A stretch of 64,000 nucleotides of DNA from Setophaga petechia (taxonomy: Eukaryota > Chordata > Aves > Passeriformes > Parulidae). Each line of letters begins with the position of its first letter. Within the stretch, counting starts at the first letter, position 1. Under the pieces are notes generated by a model, which saw only the letters and a program-made list of their open reading frames with translations, did no database searches and was not told the origin of the DNA. Below, one piece after another: positions 34,301-47,085 of this stretch. Where the stretch lies: the NCBI GenBank assembly GCA_024362935.1, contig JANCRA010000120.1, positions 999,501 to 1,063,500 of the forward strand, in the 5' to 3' direction. The position numbers were made by a program, and so were the translations under genes.

Positions 34301-35910
34301 TGAGCAGGAAGGTTTTCTCCTTGCGGGACATAGTGAAAAAGCTATTTGCTCAGATGTAGGTATCAAGAAACACTTACTGCAGTGCACTGAACAGCTAATT
34401 GCTACACAGAACTGGGATTGTGTTAGCAGCTTGCAAAGTGCTAGAAAACAGTACTTTCCCACTCTCTTGCCTTTCCCTTCACATTAATACTTGAAAGGAA
34501 GGCGTCTTAGACAACTTTCTTTTACATTTTGCAAAACACACTGCAGCCCTCTGTGCAACTTCTACAACACGATGGAAGTTGTTTAGTGAGCAGCAACGTT
34601 TTCCCCTTGCGAGACAAAGTGAAAAAGCTATTTGCTCAGTTGTAGGTGACAAGAAACACTTACTGCAGTGCAGTGACAAGTTAATTGGTACACAGCACTG
34701 CGATTGTGTTAGCAGCTCTCAAAGTGCTAGAAAACAGTACTTTCCCACTCTCTTGCCTTTCCCTTCACATTAATACTTGAAAGGAAGGCGTCTTAGACAA
34801 CTTTCTTTTACATTTTGCAAAACACACTGCAGCCCTCTGTGCAACTTGTAGAACACGATAGGAAATGTTTAGTGAGCAAGAAGGTTTTCTCCTTGCGAGA
34901 CATAGTGAAAAAGCATTTGCTTAGATATAGGTGACAAGAAACCCTTACTCCAGTGCAGTGACAAGTTAATTGGTACACAGCACTGGGATTGTGTTAGCAG
35001 CCTGCAAAGTGCTAGAAAACAGTACTTTCCCACTCTCTTGCCTTACCCTTCACATTAATACTTGAAAGGAAGGCGTCTTAGACAACTTTCTTTTTCTTGT
35101 GTCAAAAAACTCTGCAGCCCTCTCTGCAACATCTACAACACGATGGAAGTTGTTTAGTGAGCAGGAAGGTTTTCTCCTTGCGAGACAGAGTGAAAAAGCT
35201 ATTTGCTTAGATGTAGGTGACAAGAAACACTTACTGCAGTGCACTGAACAGCTAACTGCTACACAGCACTAGTACTGTGTTAGCAGCTTGCAAAGTGCTA
35301 GAAAACAGTACTTTCCCACTCTCTTGCCTTTCCCTTCACATTAATACTTGAAAGGAAGGCATCTTAGACAACTTTCTTTTTCTTGTGTCAAAAAACTCTG
35401 CAGCCCTCTCTGCAACATCTACAACACGATGGAAGTTGTTTAGTGAGCAGGAAGGTTTTCTCCTTGCGAGACAGAGTGAAAAAGCTATTTGCTTAGATGT
35501 ACGTGACAAGAAACACTTACTGCAGTGCACTGAACAGCTAACTGCTACACAGCACTAGTACTGTGTTAGCAGCTTGCAAAGTGCTAGAAAACAGTACTTT
35601 CCCACTCTCTTGCCTTTCCCTTCACATTAATACTTGAAAGGAAGGCATCTTAGACAACTTTCTTTTTCTTGTGTCAAAAAACTCTGCAGCCCTCTCTGCA
35701 ACATCTACAACACGATGGAAGTTGTTTAGTGAGCAGGAAGGTTTTCTCCTTGCGAGACATAGTGAAAAAGCTATTTGCTTAGATGTAGGTGACAAGAAAC
35801 ACTTACTGCAGTGCACTGAACAGCTAATTGCTACAGAGAACTGGGATTGTGTTAGCAGCTTGCAAAGTGCTAGAAAACAGTACTTTCCCACTCTCTTGCC
35901 TTTCCCTTCG
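31337..35910 (+). repeat. Regular satellite sub-array 6 (16 monomers)
   Basis: Sixteen monomers run from 31337 to 35625, two of them 285 bp (33625, 34768). It follows sub-array 5 at +6446 bp until about 35525 and then reads straight into a block with the ttgctgg junction. The block-to-block distance is again 6161 bp and 21 monomers, but monomer composition differs from the first 21-mer. Equal length here is not equal content. Confidence 0.92.
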
Positions 35911-37497
35911 CATTAATACTTGAAAGGAAGGCGTCTTAGACAACTTTCTTTTTCTTGCTGGAAAACATTCTGCAGCCCTCTGTGCAACCTGTACAGCACG
36001 ATGGAAGTTGTTTAATGAGCAGGAACATTTTCTCCTAGTGAGAGATAGTGAAAAAGCTTTTTGCTTAGATGTAGGTTACCACAGGCAGTTACTGCAGTAC
36101 ACTGCAAAGCTAATAGATGCACAACACTGGGATTGTGTGCCCAGCTTGCAAAGTGATAGGAAACAGTACCTTTCCACTCTTCCTGCTTTTTCCATGCACA
36201 TTACTATTCGAATGGAAAGAATTTTAGACAACTTTCTTTGGCTTCTTGCAAAACACTCTGCACACCTTCCTGCAATCTCTAGAAGTCGATGGGAGATATT
36301 TTCTGAACTGGCTCAGTTTCTCTTTGCAAGACATGGGGAAAAAGCAATTTGCTTAGATATAGGTGAAAAGAGGCACCTACTACAGTGCACTGCAAGCTAA
36401 TTGCTGCACAACACGCAGATTGTGTAAGCAGGTTGCAAACTGATAGAAAACAGTACCTCTCCCTTCTCCTGCCTTTTCTATTCACATTTCTATTTGAATG
36501 CAAGGCGTTTTAGACAACTTTCTTTTGCTTCTTGCAAAACACTCTGCACACCTGCCTGCAATCTCTAGAACTCGATGGGAGATGTTTTCTGAACTGGCTC
36601 AGTTTCTCCTTGCGAGACATGGGGAAAAAGCAATTTGCTTAGATGCAGGTGAAAAGAGGCACCTACTACAGTGCACTGAAAAACTAATTGCTGCACAACT
36701 CTGGGATTGTGTAAGCAGCTTACAAACAGATAGAAAACAGCACCTTTCCACTCTCCTGCCTTTTCCATTCGCATTACTATTCGAATGGCAGCAGTTTTGG
36801 ACAACTTTCTTTTGCTTCTTGCAAAACACTCTGCACACCTCCGTGCAACTTCTAGAAAAAATGAGAGTTGTTTTCTGAACTGGTACAGTTTCTCCTGAAG
36901 AGATATAATGCAAACGCTATTGGCTTAGATGTAGTAACAATAGGCAATTATTACAGTGCACTGCAAAGTCAATCGTAGTAGAACACTGGGATTGTGTGTC
37001 CAGCTTGCAAACTGGTAGAAAACAGTACCGATCCGCTCTCCTGCATTTTCCCTTTCCAGGAACATTCGAATTGATGGCTTTTTTGGACAAGTTACTTTTT
37101 CTTGTTGCAAAACACGCTGCAGAGCTGCCTGCAACCTCTAGAGCACGATGGGAGGTTTTTTGTGAACAGACACAGTTTCTCCTGGCGAGACATAATGAAA
37201 AAGCTTTTTGCTAAGGTGTAGCCGGCAGGAGACGCTAAAGACCAGGAGACGGAGCACTGTGCCTTTAAGCGCCGCTTCCGGGTGTCTCTCGGCCGTAGCT
37301 GTTCTCCGGAGCACGCCGCGATCGGCGTAACGACACCAGATTCTTCGCGCCAAGAAGCGTCTTCTCCTTCTCCGGGAAAAAGAGACTGCGGCAGCTTCTG
37401 AACGGCGAACTACGAAGCGGCACAAAACTGGGATTGGGTAAGCAGCTTTCAAAGTGATAGAAAACAGTACTTTCCCACTCTCTTGCCTTTCCCTTCA
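35911..37497 (+). repeat. Divergent monomer block, copy 6
   Basis: Same five monomers with the ttgctggaaaacattc left junction. Private changes include gcagtacactg (the palindrome broken) near 36096 and caccttcctg near 36264. Confidence 0.94.
37221..37421. repeat. CpG-rich cassette, copy 6
   Basis: cgacaccag form; inverted repeats intact. Confidence 0.9.
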
Positions 37498-40400
37498 CAT
37501 TAATACTTGAAAGGAAGGCGTCTTAGACAACTTTCTTTTACTTTTTGCAAAACACACTGCAGTCCTCTGTGCAACTTCTAGAGCACGATAGGAGATGTTT
37601 AGTGAGCAGGAAGGTTTTCTCCTTGCGAGACAGAGTGAAAAAGCTATTTGCTTAGATGTAGGTGACAAGAAACACTTACTGCAGTGCACTGAAAAGCTAA
37701 CTGCTACACAGCACTGCGATTGTGTTAGCAGCCTGCAAAGTGCTAGAAAACAGTACTTTCCCACTCTCTTGCCTTTCCCTTCACATTAATACTTGAAAGG
37801 AAGGCATCTTAGACAACTTTCTTTTTCTTGTGTCAAAAGACTCTGCAGCCCTCTCTGCAACATCTACATCACGATGGAATTTGTTTAGTGAGCAGGAAGG
37901 TTTTCTCCTTGCAGGACATAGTGAAAAAGCTTTTTGCTTAGATGTAGGAGACAAGAAACACTTACTGCAGTGCACTGAACAGCTAACTGCTACACAGCAC
38001 TAGGACTGTGTTAGCAGCTTGCAAAGTGCTAGAAAACAGTACTTTCCCACTCTCTTGCCTTTCCCTTCACATTAATACTTGAAAGGAAGGCGTCTTAGAC
38101 AACTTTCTTTTTCTTGTTACAGAACACACTGCAGCCTTCTGTGCAACTTCTAGAACACGATAGGAGATGTTTAGTGAGCAAGAAGGTTTTCTCCTTGCGA
38201 GACATAGTGAAAAAGCTATTTGCTTAGATGTCGGTGCCAAGAAACACTTGCTGCAGTGGACTGAAAAGCTTACTGCTACACAGCACTGCGATTGTGTTAG
38301 CAGCCTGCAAAGTGCTAGAAAACAGTACTTTCCCACTCTCTTGCCTTTCCCTTCACATTAATACTTGAAAGGAAGGCATCTTAGACAACTTTCTTTTTCT
38401 TGTGTCAAAAAACTCTGCAGCCCTCTCTGCAACATCTACAACACGATGGAAGTTGCTAAGTGAGCAGGAAGGTTTTCTCCTTGCGAGACATAGTGAAAAA
38501 GCTATTTGCTTAGATGTAGGTGACAAGAAACACTTACTGCAGTGCACTGAAAAGCTAACTGCTACACAGCACTGCGATTGTGTTAGCAGCCTGCACAGCG
38601 CTAGAAAACAGTACTTTCCCACTCTCTTGCCTTTCCCTTCACATTAATACTTGAAAGGAAGGCATCTTAGAAACTTTCTTTTTCTTGTGTCAAAAAACTC
38701 TGCAGCCCTCTCTGCAACATCTACATCACGATGGAATTTGTTTAGTGAGCAGGAAGGTTTTCTCCTTGCGGGACATAGTGAAAAAGCTTTTTGCTTAGAT
38801 GTAGGAGACAAGAAACACTTACTGCAGTGCACTGAACAGCTAATTGCTACACAGAACTGGGATTGTGTTAGCAGCTTGCAAAGTGCTAGAAAACAGTACT
38901 TTCCCACTCTCTTGCCTTTCCCTTCACATTAATACTTGAAAGGAAGGCGTCTTAGACAACTTTGTTTTACATTTTGCAAAACACACTGCAGCCCTCTGTG
39001 CAACTTCTACAACACGATGGAAGTTGTTTAGTGAGCAGCAACGTTTTCCCCTTGCGAGACAAAGTGAAAAAGCTATTTGCTCAGATGTAGGTGACAAGAA
39101 ACACTTACTGCAGTGCAGTGACAAGTTAATTGGTACACAGCACTGGGATTGTGTTAGCAGCTCTCAAAGTGCTAGAAAACAGTACTTTCCCACTCTCTTG
39201 CCTTTCCCTTCACATTAATACTTGAAAGGAAGGCATCTTAGACAACTTTCTTTTTCTTGTTACAGAACACACAGCAGCCCTCTGTTCAACTTCTAGAACA
39301 CGATAGGAGATGTTTAGTGAGCAAGAAGGTGTTCTCCTTGGGAGACATAGTGAAAAAGCTATTTGCTTAGATGTAGGTGACAAGAAACACTTACTGCAGT
39401 GCACTGAAAAGCTAACTGCTACACAGGACTGCGATTGTGTTAGCAGCCTGCAAAGTTCTAGAAAACAGTACTTTCCCACTCTCTTGCCTTTCCCTTCACA
39501 TTAATACTTGAAAGGAAGGCATCTTAGACAACTTTCTTTTTCTTGTGTCAAAAAACTCTGCAGCCCTCTCTGCATTATCTACAACACGATGGTAGTTGTT
39601 TAGTGAGCAGGAAGGTTTTCTCCTTGCGAGACATAGTGAAAAAGCTATTTGCTTAGATGTAGGTGACAAGAAACACTTACTGCCGTGCACTGAACAGCTA
39701 ATTGCTACACAGAACTGGGATTGTGTTAGCAGCTTGCAAAGTGCTAGAAAACAGTACTTTCCCACTCTCTTGCCTTTCCCTTCACATTAATACTTGAAAG
39801 GAAGGCATCTTAGACAACTTTCTTTTTCTTGTGTCAAAAAACTCTGCAGCCCTCTCTGCAACATCTACAACACGATGGAAGTTGTTTAGTGAGCAGGAAG
39901 GTTTTTTCCTTGCGAGACATAGTGAAAAAGCTTTTTCCTTAGATGTAGGTAAAAAGAAACACTTACTGCAGTGCACTGAACAGCTAACTGCTACACAGCA
40001 CTAGGACTGTGTTAGCAGCTTGCAAAGTGCTAGAAAACAGTACTTTCCCACTCTCTTGCCTTTCCCTTCACATTAATACTTGAAAGGAAGGCGTCTTAGA
40101 CAACTTTCTTTTACATTTTGCAAAACACACTGCAGCCCTCTGTGCAACTTCTAGAACACGATAGGAGATGTTTAGTGAGCAGGAAGGTTTTCTCCTTGCG
40201 AGACAGAGTGAAAAAGCTATTTGCTTAGATGTAGGTGACAAGAAACACTTACTGCAGTGCAGTGACAAGTTAATTGGTACACAGCACTGGGATTGTGTTA
40301 GCAGCTCTCAAAGTGATAGAAAACAGTACTTTCCCACTCTCTTGCCTTTCCCTTCACATTAATACTTGAAAGGAAGGCATCTTAGACAACTTTCTTTTTC

Positions 40401-43400
40401 TTGTGTCAAAAGACTCTGCAGCCCTCTCTGCAACATCTACAACACGATGGAAGTTGTTTAGTGAGCAAGAAGGTTTTCTCCTTGCGAGACATACTGAAAA
40501 AGCTATTTGCTTAGATGTAGGTGACAAGAAACACTTACTGCAGTGCACTGAAAAGCTAACTGCTCCACAGCACTAGTACTCTGTTAGCAGCTTGCAAAGT
40601 GCTAGAAAACAGTACTTTCCCACTCTCTTGCCTTTCCCTTCACATTAATACTTGAAAGGAAGGCGTCTTAGACAACTTTGTTTTACATTTTGCAAAACAC
40701 ACTGCAGCCCTCTGTGCAACTTCTACAACACGATGGCAGTTGTTTAGTGAGCAGCAACGTTTTCCCCTTGCGAGACAAAGTGAAAAAGCTATTTGCTCAG
40801 ATGTAGGTATCAAGAAACACTTACTGCCGTGCACTGACAAGCTAATTGCTACACAGCACTGCGATTGTGTTAGCAGCTTGCAAAGTGCTAGAAAACAGTA
40901 CTTTCCCACTCTCTTGCCTTTCCCTTCACATTAATACTTGAAAGGAAGGCGTCTTAGACAACTTTCTTTTTCTTGTTACACAACACACTGCAGCCCTCTG
41001 TTCAACTTCTAGAACACGATAGGAGATGTTTAGTGAGCAAGAAGGTTTTCTCCTTGGGAGACATAGTGAAAAAGCTATTTGCTTAGATGTCGGTGACAAG
41101 AAACCCTTACTGCAGTGGACTGAAAAGCTTACTGCTACACAACACTGCGATTGTGTTAGCAGCCTGCAAAGTGCTAGAAAACAGTACTTTCCCACTCTCT
41201 TGCCTTTCCCTTCACATTAATACTTGAAAGGAAGGCATCTTAGACAACTTTCTTTTTCTTGTGTCAAAAAACTCTGCAGCCCTCTCTGCAACATCTACAA
41301 CACGATGGAAGTTGCTAAGTGAGCAGGAAGGTTTTCTCCTTGCGAGACATAGTGAAAAAGCTATTTGCTTAGATGTAGGTGACAAGAAACACTTACTGCA
41401 GTGCACTGAAAAGCTAACTGCTACACAGCACTGCGATTGTGTTAGCAGCCTGCAAAGTGCTAGAAAACAGTACTTTCCCACTCTCTTGCCTTTCCCTTCA
41501 CATTAATACTTGAAAGGAAGGCATCTTAGACAACTTTCTTTTTCTTGTGTCAAAAAACTCTACAGCCCTCTCTGCAACATCTACAACACGATGAAAGTTG
41601 TTTAGTGAGCAGGAAGGTTTTCTCCTTGCGGGACATAGTGAAAAAGCTATTTGCTCAGATGTAGGTATCAAGAAACACTTACTGCAGTGCACTGAACAGC
41701 TAATTGCTACACAGAACTGGGATTGTGTTAGCAGCTTGCAAAGTGCTAGAAAACAGTACTTTCCCACTCTCTTGCCTTTCCCTTCACATTAATACTTGAA
41801 AGGAAGGCGTCTTAGACAACTTTCTTTTACATTTTGCAAAACACACTGCAGCCCTCTGTGCAACTTCTACAACACGATGGAAGTTGTTTAGTGAGCAGCA
41901 ACGTTTTCCCCTTGCGAGACAAAGTGAAAAAGCTATTTGCTCAGATGTAGGTGACAAGAAACACTTACTGCAGTGCAGTGACAAGTTAATTGGTACACAG
42001 CACTGCGATTGTGTTAGCAGCTCTCAAAGTGCTAGAAAACAGTACTTTCCCACTCTCTTGCCTTTCACTTCACATTAATACTTGAAAGGAAGGCGTCTTA
42101 GACAACTTTCTTTTACATTTTGCAAAACACACTGCAGCCCTCTGTGCAACTTGTAGAACACGATAGGAAATGTTTAGTGAGCAAGAAGGTTTTCTCCTTG
42201 CGAGACATAGTGAAAAAGCATTTGCTTAGATATAGGTGACAAGAAACCCTTACTCCAGTGCAGTGACAAGTTAATTGGTACACAGCACTGGGATTGTGTT
42301 AGCAGCCTGCAAAGTGCTAGAAAACAGTACTTTCCCACTCTCTTGCCTTTCCCTTCACATTAATACTTGAAAGGAAGGCGTCTTAGACAACTTTCTTTTT
42401 CTTGTGTCAAAAATCTCTGCAGCCCTCTCTGCAACATCTACAACACGATGGAAGTTGTTTAGTGCGCAGGAAGGTTTTCTCCTTGCGAGACATTGTGAAA
42501 AAACTATTTGCTCAGATGTAGGTGACAAGAAACACTTACTGCAGTGCACTGAACAGCTAATTGCTACACAGCACTGGGATTGTGTTAGCAGCTTGCAAAG
42601 TGCTAGAAAACAGTACTTTCCCACTCTCTTGCCTTTCCCTTCACATTAATACTTGAAAGGAAGGCGTCTTAGACAACTTTCTTTTTCTTGTGTCAAAACA
42701 CACTGCAGCCCTCTGTGCAACTTCTAGAACACGATAGGAGATGTTTAGTGAGCAGGAAGGTTTTCTCCTTGGGAGACATAGTGAAAAAGCTATTTGCTTA
42801 GATGTAGGTGACAAGAAACACTTACTGCAGTGCAGTGACAAGTTAATTGGTACACAGCACTGGGATTGTGTTAGCAGCTCTCAAAGTGATAGAAAACAGT
42901 ACTTTCCCACTCTCTTGCCTTTCCCTTCACATTAATACTTGAAAGGAAGGCATCTTAGACAACTTTTTCTTGTGTCAAAAAACTCTGCAGCCCTCTCTGC
43001 AACATCTGCAACACGATGGAAGTTGTTTAGTGAGCAGGAAGGTTTTCTCCTTGCGAGACATAGTGAAAAAGCTATTTGCTTAGATGTAGGTGACAAGAAA
43101 CACTTACTGCAGTGCACTGAAATGCTAACTGCTACACAGCACTAGTACTGTGTTAGCAGCTTGCAAAGTGCTAGAAAACAATACTTTCCCACTCTCTTGC
43201 CTTTCCCTTCACATTAATACTAGAAAGGAAGGCGTCTTAGACAACTTTCTTTTACATTTTGCAAAACACACTGCAGCCCTCTGTGCAACTTCTACAACAC
43301 GATGGAAGTTGTTTAGTGAGCAGCAACGTTTTCCCCTTGCGAGACAAAGTGAAAAAGCTATTTGCTCAGATGTAGGTATCAAGAAACACTTACTGCCGTG

Positions 43401-45499
43401 CACTGACAAGCTAATTGCTACACAGCACTGCGTTTGTGTTAGCAGCTTGCAAAGTGCTAGAAAACAGTACTTTCCCACTCTCTTGCCTTTCCCTTCACAT
43501 TAATACTTGAAAGGAAGGCGTCTTAGACAACTTTCTTTTTCTTGCTGCAAAACACACTGCAGCCCTCTGTGGAACTTCTAGAACACGATAGGAGATGTTT
43601 AGTGAGCAAGAAGGTTTTCTCCTTGCGAGACATAATGAAAAAGCTATTTGCTTAGATGTCGGTGCCAAGAAACACTTGCTGCAGTGGACTGAAAAGCTTA
43701 CTGCTACACAGCACTGCGATTGTGTTAGCAGCCTGCAAAGTGCTAGAAAACAGTACTTTCCCACTCTCTTGCCTTTCCCTTCACATTAATACTTGAAAGG
43801 AAGGCGTCTTAGACAACTTTCTTTTACATTTTGCAAAACACACTGCAGCCCTCTGTGCAACTTCTACAACACGATGGAAGTTGTTTAGTGAGCAGGAAGG
43901 TTTTCTCCTTGCGGGACATAGTGAAAAAGCTATTTGCTTAGATGTAGGTGACAAGAAACACTTACTGCCGTGCACTGAACAGCTAAATGCTACACAGAAC
44001 TGGGATTGTGTTAGCAGCTTGCAAAGTGCTAGAAAACAGTACTTTCCCACTCTCTTGCCTTTCCCTTCACATTAATACTTGAAAGGAAGGCATCTTAGAC
44101 AACTTTCTTTTTCTTGTGTCAAAAAACTCTGCAGCCCTCTCTGCAACATCTACAACACGATGGAAGTTGTTTAGTGAGCAGGAAGGTTTTTTCCTTGCGA
44201 GACATAGTGAAAAAGCTTTTTCCTTAGATGTAGGTAAAAAGAAACACTTACTGCAGTGCACTGAACAGCTAACTGCTACACAGCACTAGGACTGTGTTAG
44301 CAGCTTGCAAAGTGCTAGAAAACAGTACTTTCCCACTCTCTTGCCTTTCCCTTCACATTAATACTTGAAAGGAAGGCGTCTTAGACAACTTTCTTTTACA
44401 TTTTGCAAAACACACTGCAGCCCTCTGTGCAACTTCTAAAACACGATGGAAGTTGTTTAGTGAGCAGGAAGGTTTTCTCCTTGCGAGACATAGTGAAAAA
44501 GCTATTTGCTTAGATGTAGGTGACAAGAAACACTTACTGCAGTGCACTGAACAGCTAATTGCTACACAGCACTGGGATTGTGTTAGCAGCCTGAAAAGTG
44601 CTAGAAAACAGTACTTTCCCACTCTCTTGCCTTTCCCTTCACATTAATACTTGAAAGGAAGGCGTCTTAGACAACTTTCTTTTTCTTGTGTCAAAAAACT
44701 CTGCAGCCCTCTCTGCAACATCTACAACACGATGGAAGTTGTTTAGTGAGCAGGAAGGTTTTCTCCTTGCGAGACAGAGTGAAAAAGCTATTTGCTTAGA
44801 TGTAGGTGACAAGAAACACTTACGGCAGTGCACTGAACAGCTAACTGCTACACAGCACTAGTACTGTGTTAGCAGCTTGCAAAGTGATAGAAAACAGTAC
44901 TTTCCCACTCTCTTGCCTTTCCCTTCACATTAATACTTGAAAGGAAGGCATCTTAGACAACTTTCTTTTTCTTGTGTCAAAAAACTCTGCAGCCCTCTCT
45001 GCAACATCTACAACACGATGGAAGTTGTTTAGTGAGCAGGAAGGTTTTCTCCTTGCGAGACATAGTGAAAAAGCTATTTGCTTAGATGTACGTGACAAGA
45101 AACACTTACTGCAGTGCACTGAACAGCTAACTGCTACACAGCACTAGTACTGTGTTAGCAGCTTGCAAAGTGCTAGAAAACAGTACTTTCCCACTCTCTT
45201 GCCTTTCCCTTCACATTAATACTTGAAAGGAAGGCATCTTAGACAACTTTCTTTTTTTTGTGTCAAAAAACTCTGCAGCCCTCTCTGCAACATCTACAAC
45301 ACGATGGAAGTTGTTTAGTGAGCAGGAAGGTTTTCTCCTTGCGAGACATAGTGAAAAAGCTATTTGCTTAGATGTAGGTGACAAGAAACACTTACTGCAG
45401 TGCACTGAACAGCTAATTGCTACACAGAACTGGGATTGTGTTAGCAGCTTGCAAAGTGCTAGAAAACAGTACTTTCCCACTCTCTTGCCTTTCCCTTCG
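37498..45499 (+). repeat. Regular satellite sub-array 7 (28 monomers)
   Basis: Twenty-eight monomers run from 37498 to 45214. Length variants are 38642 (285 bp), 42073 (285 bp) and 42930 (282 bp, the 4-bp deletion in the pyrimidine tract). The stretch 38927-40928 follows 16156-18157 at +22771 bp, so part of the nested 15-mer is present once. The stretch 42358-43783 is related to 51087-52512 at +8729 bp. It contains no gene or cassette. Confidence 0.9.
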
Positions 45500-47085
45500 C
45501 ATTAATACTTGAAAGGAAGGCGTCTTAGATAACTTTCTTTTTCTTGCTGGAAAACATTCTGCAGCCCTCTGTGCAACCTGTACAGCACGATGGAAGTTGT
45601 TTAATGAGCAGGAACATTTTCTCCTAGTGAGAGATAGTGAAAAAGCTTTTTGCTTAGATGTAGGTTACCACAGGCAGTTACTGCAGTGCACTGCAAAGCT
45701 AATAGATGCACAACACTGGGATTGTGTGCCCAGCTTGCAAAGTGATAGGAAACAGTACCTTTCCACTCTTCCTGCTTTTTCCATGCACATTACTATTCGA
45801 ATGGAAAGAATTTTAGACAACTTTCTTTGGCTTCTTGCAAAACACTCTGCACACCTGCCTGCAATCTCTAGAAGTCGATGGGAGATATTTTCTGAACTGG
45901 CTCAGTTTCTCTTTGCAAGACATGGGGAAAAAGCAATTTGCTTAGATATAGGTGAAAAGAGGCACCTACTACAGTGCACTGCAAGCTAATTGCTGCACAA
46001 CACGCAGATTGTGTAAGCAGGTTGCAAACTGATAGAAAACAGTACCTCTCCCTTCTCCTGCCTTTTCTATTCACATTTCTATTTGAATGCAAGGCGTTTT
46101 AGACAACTTTCTTTTGCTTCTTGCAAAACACTCTGCACACCTGCCTGCAATCTCTAGAAGTCGATGGGAGATGTTTTCTGAACTGGCTCAGTTTCTCCTT
46201 GCGAGACATGGGGAAAAAGCAATTTGCTTAGATGCAGGTGAAAAGAGGCACCTACTACAGTGCACTGAAAAACTAATTGCTGCACAACTCTGGGATTGTG
46301 TAAGCAGCTTACAAACAGATAGAAAACAGCACCTTTCCACTCTCCTGCCTTTTCCATTCGCATTACTATTCGAATGGCAGCAGTTTTGGACAACTTTCTT
46401 TTGCTTCTTGCAAAACACTCTGCACACCTCCGTGCAACTTCTAGAAAAAATGAGAGTTGTTTTCTGAACTGGTACAGTTTCTCCTGAAGAGATATAATGC
46501 AAACGCTATTGGCTTAGATGTAGTAACAATAGGCAATTATTACAGTGCACTGCAAAGTCAATCGTAGTAGAACACTGGGATTGTGTGTCCAGCTTGCAAA
46601 CTGGTAGAAAACAGTACCGATCCGCTCTCCTGCATTTTCCCTTTCCAGGAACATTCGAATTGATGGCTTTTTTGGACAAGTTACTTTTTCTTGTTGCAAA
46701 ACACGCTGCAGAACTGCCTGCAACCTCTAGAGCACGATGGGAGGTTTTTTGTGAACAGACACAGTTTCTCCTGGCGAGACATAATGAAAAAGCTTTTTGC
46801 TAAGGTGTAGCCGGCAGGAGACGCTAAAGACCAGGAGACGGAGCACTGTGCCTTTAAGCGCCGCTTCCGGGTGTCTCTCGGCCGTAGCTGTTCTCCGGAG
46901 CACGCCGCGATCGGCGTAACGACACCAGATTCTTCGCGCCAAGAAGCGTCTTCTCCTTCTCCGGGAAAAAGAGACTGCGGCAGCTTCTGAACGGCGAACT
47001 ACGAAGCGCCACAAAACAGGACTGGGTAAGCAGCTTTCAAAGTGATAGAAAACAGTACTTTCCCACTCTCTTGCCTTTCCCTTCA
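45500..47085 (+). repeat. Divergent monomer block, copy 7 (1586 bp)
   Basis: Same block with the ttgctgg left junction. It is one base shorter because the sequence just after the cassette reads gcgccacaaaacaggactggg in place of gcggcacaaaactgggattggg. The third monomer has tctagaagtcg near 46155 where other copies have tctagaactcg. That matches the neighbouring second monomer, a probable short gene-conversion tract. Confidence 0.93.
46810..47010. repeat. CpG-rich cassette, copy 7
   Basis: cgacaccag form. The right edge differs from all other copies (gcgcc for gcggc). Central inverted repeats intact. Confidence 0.9.
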
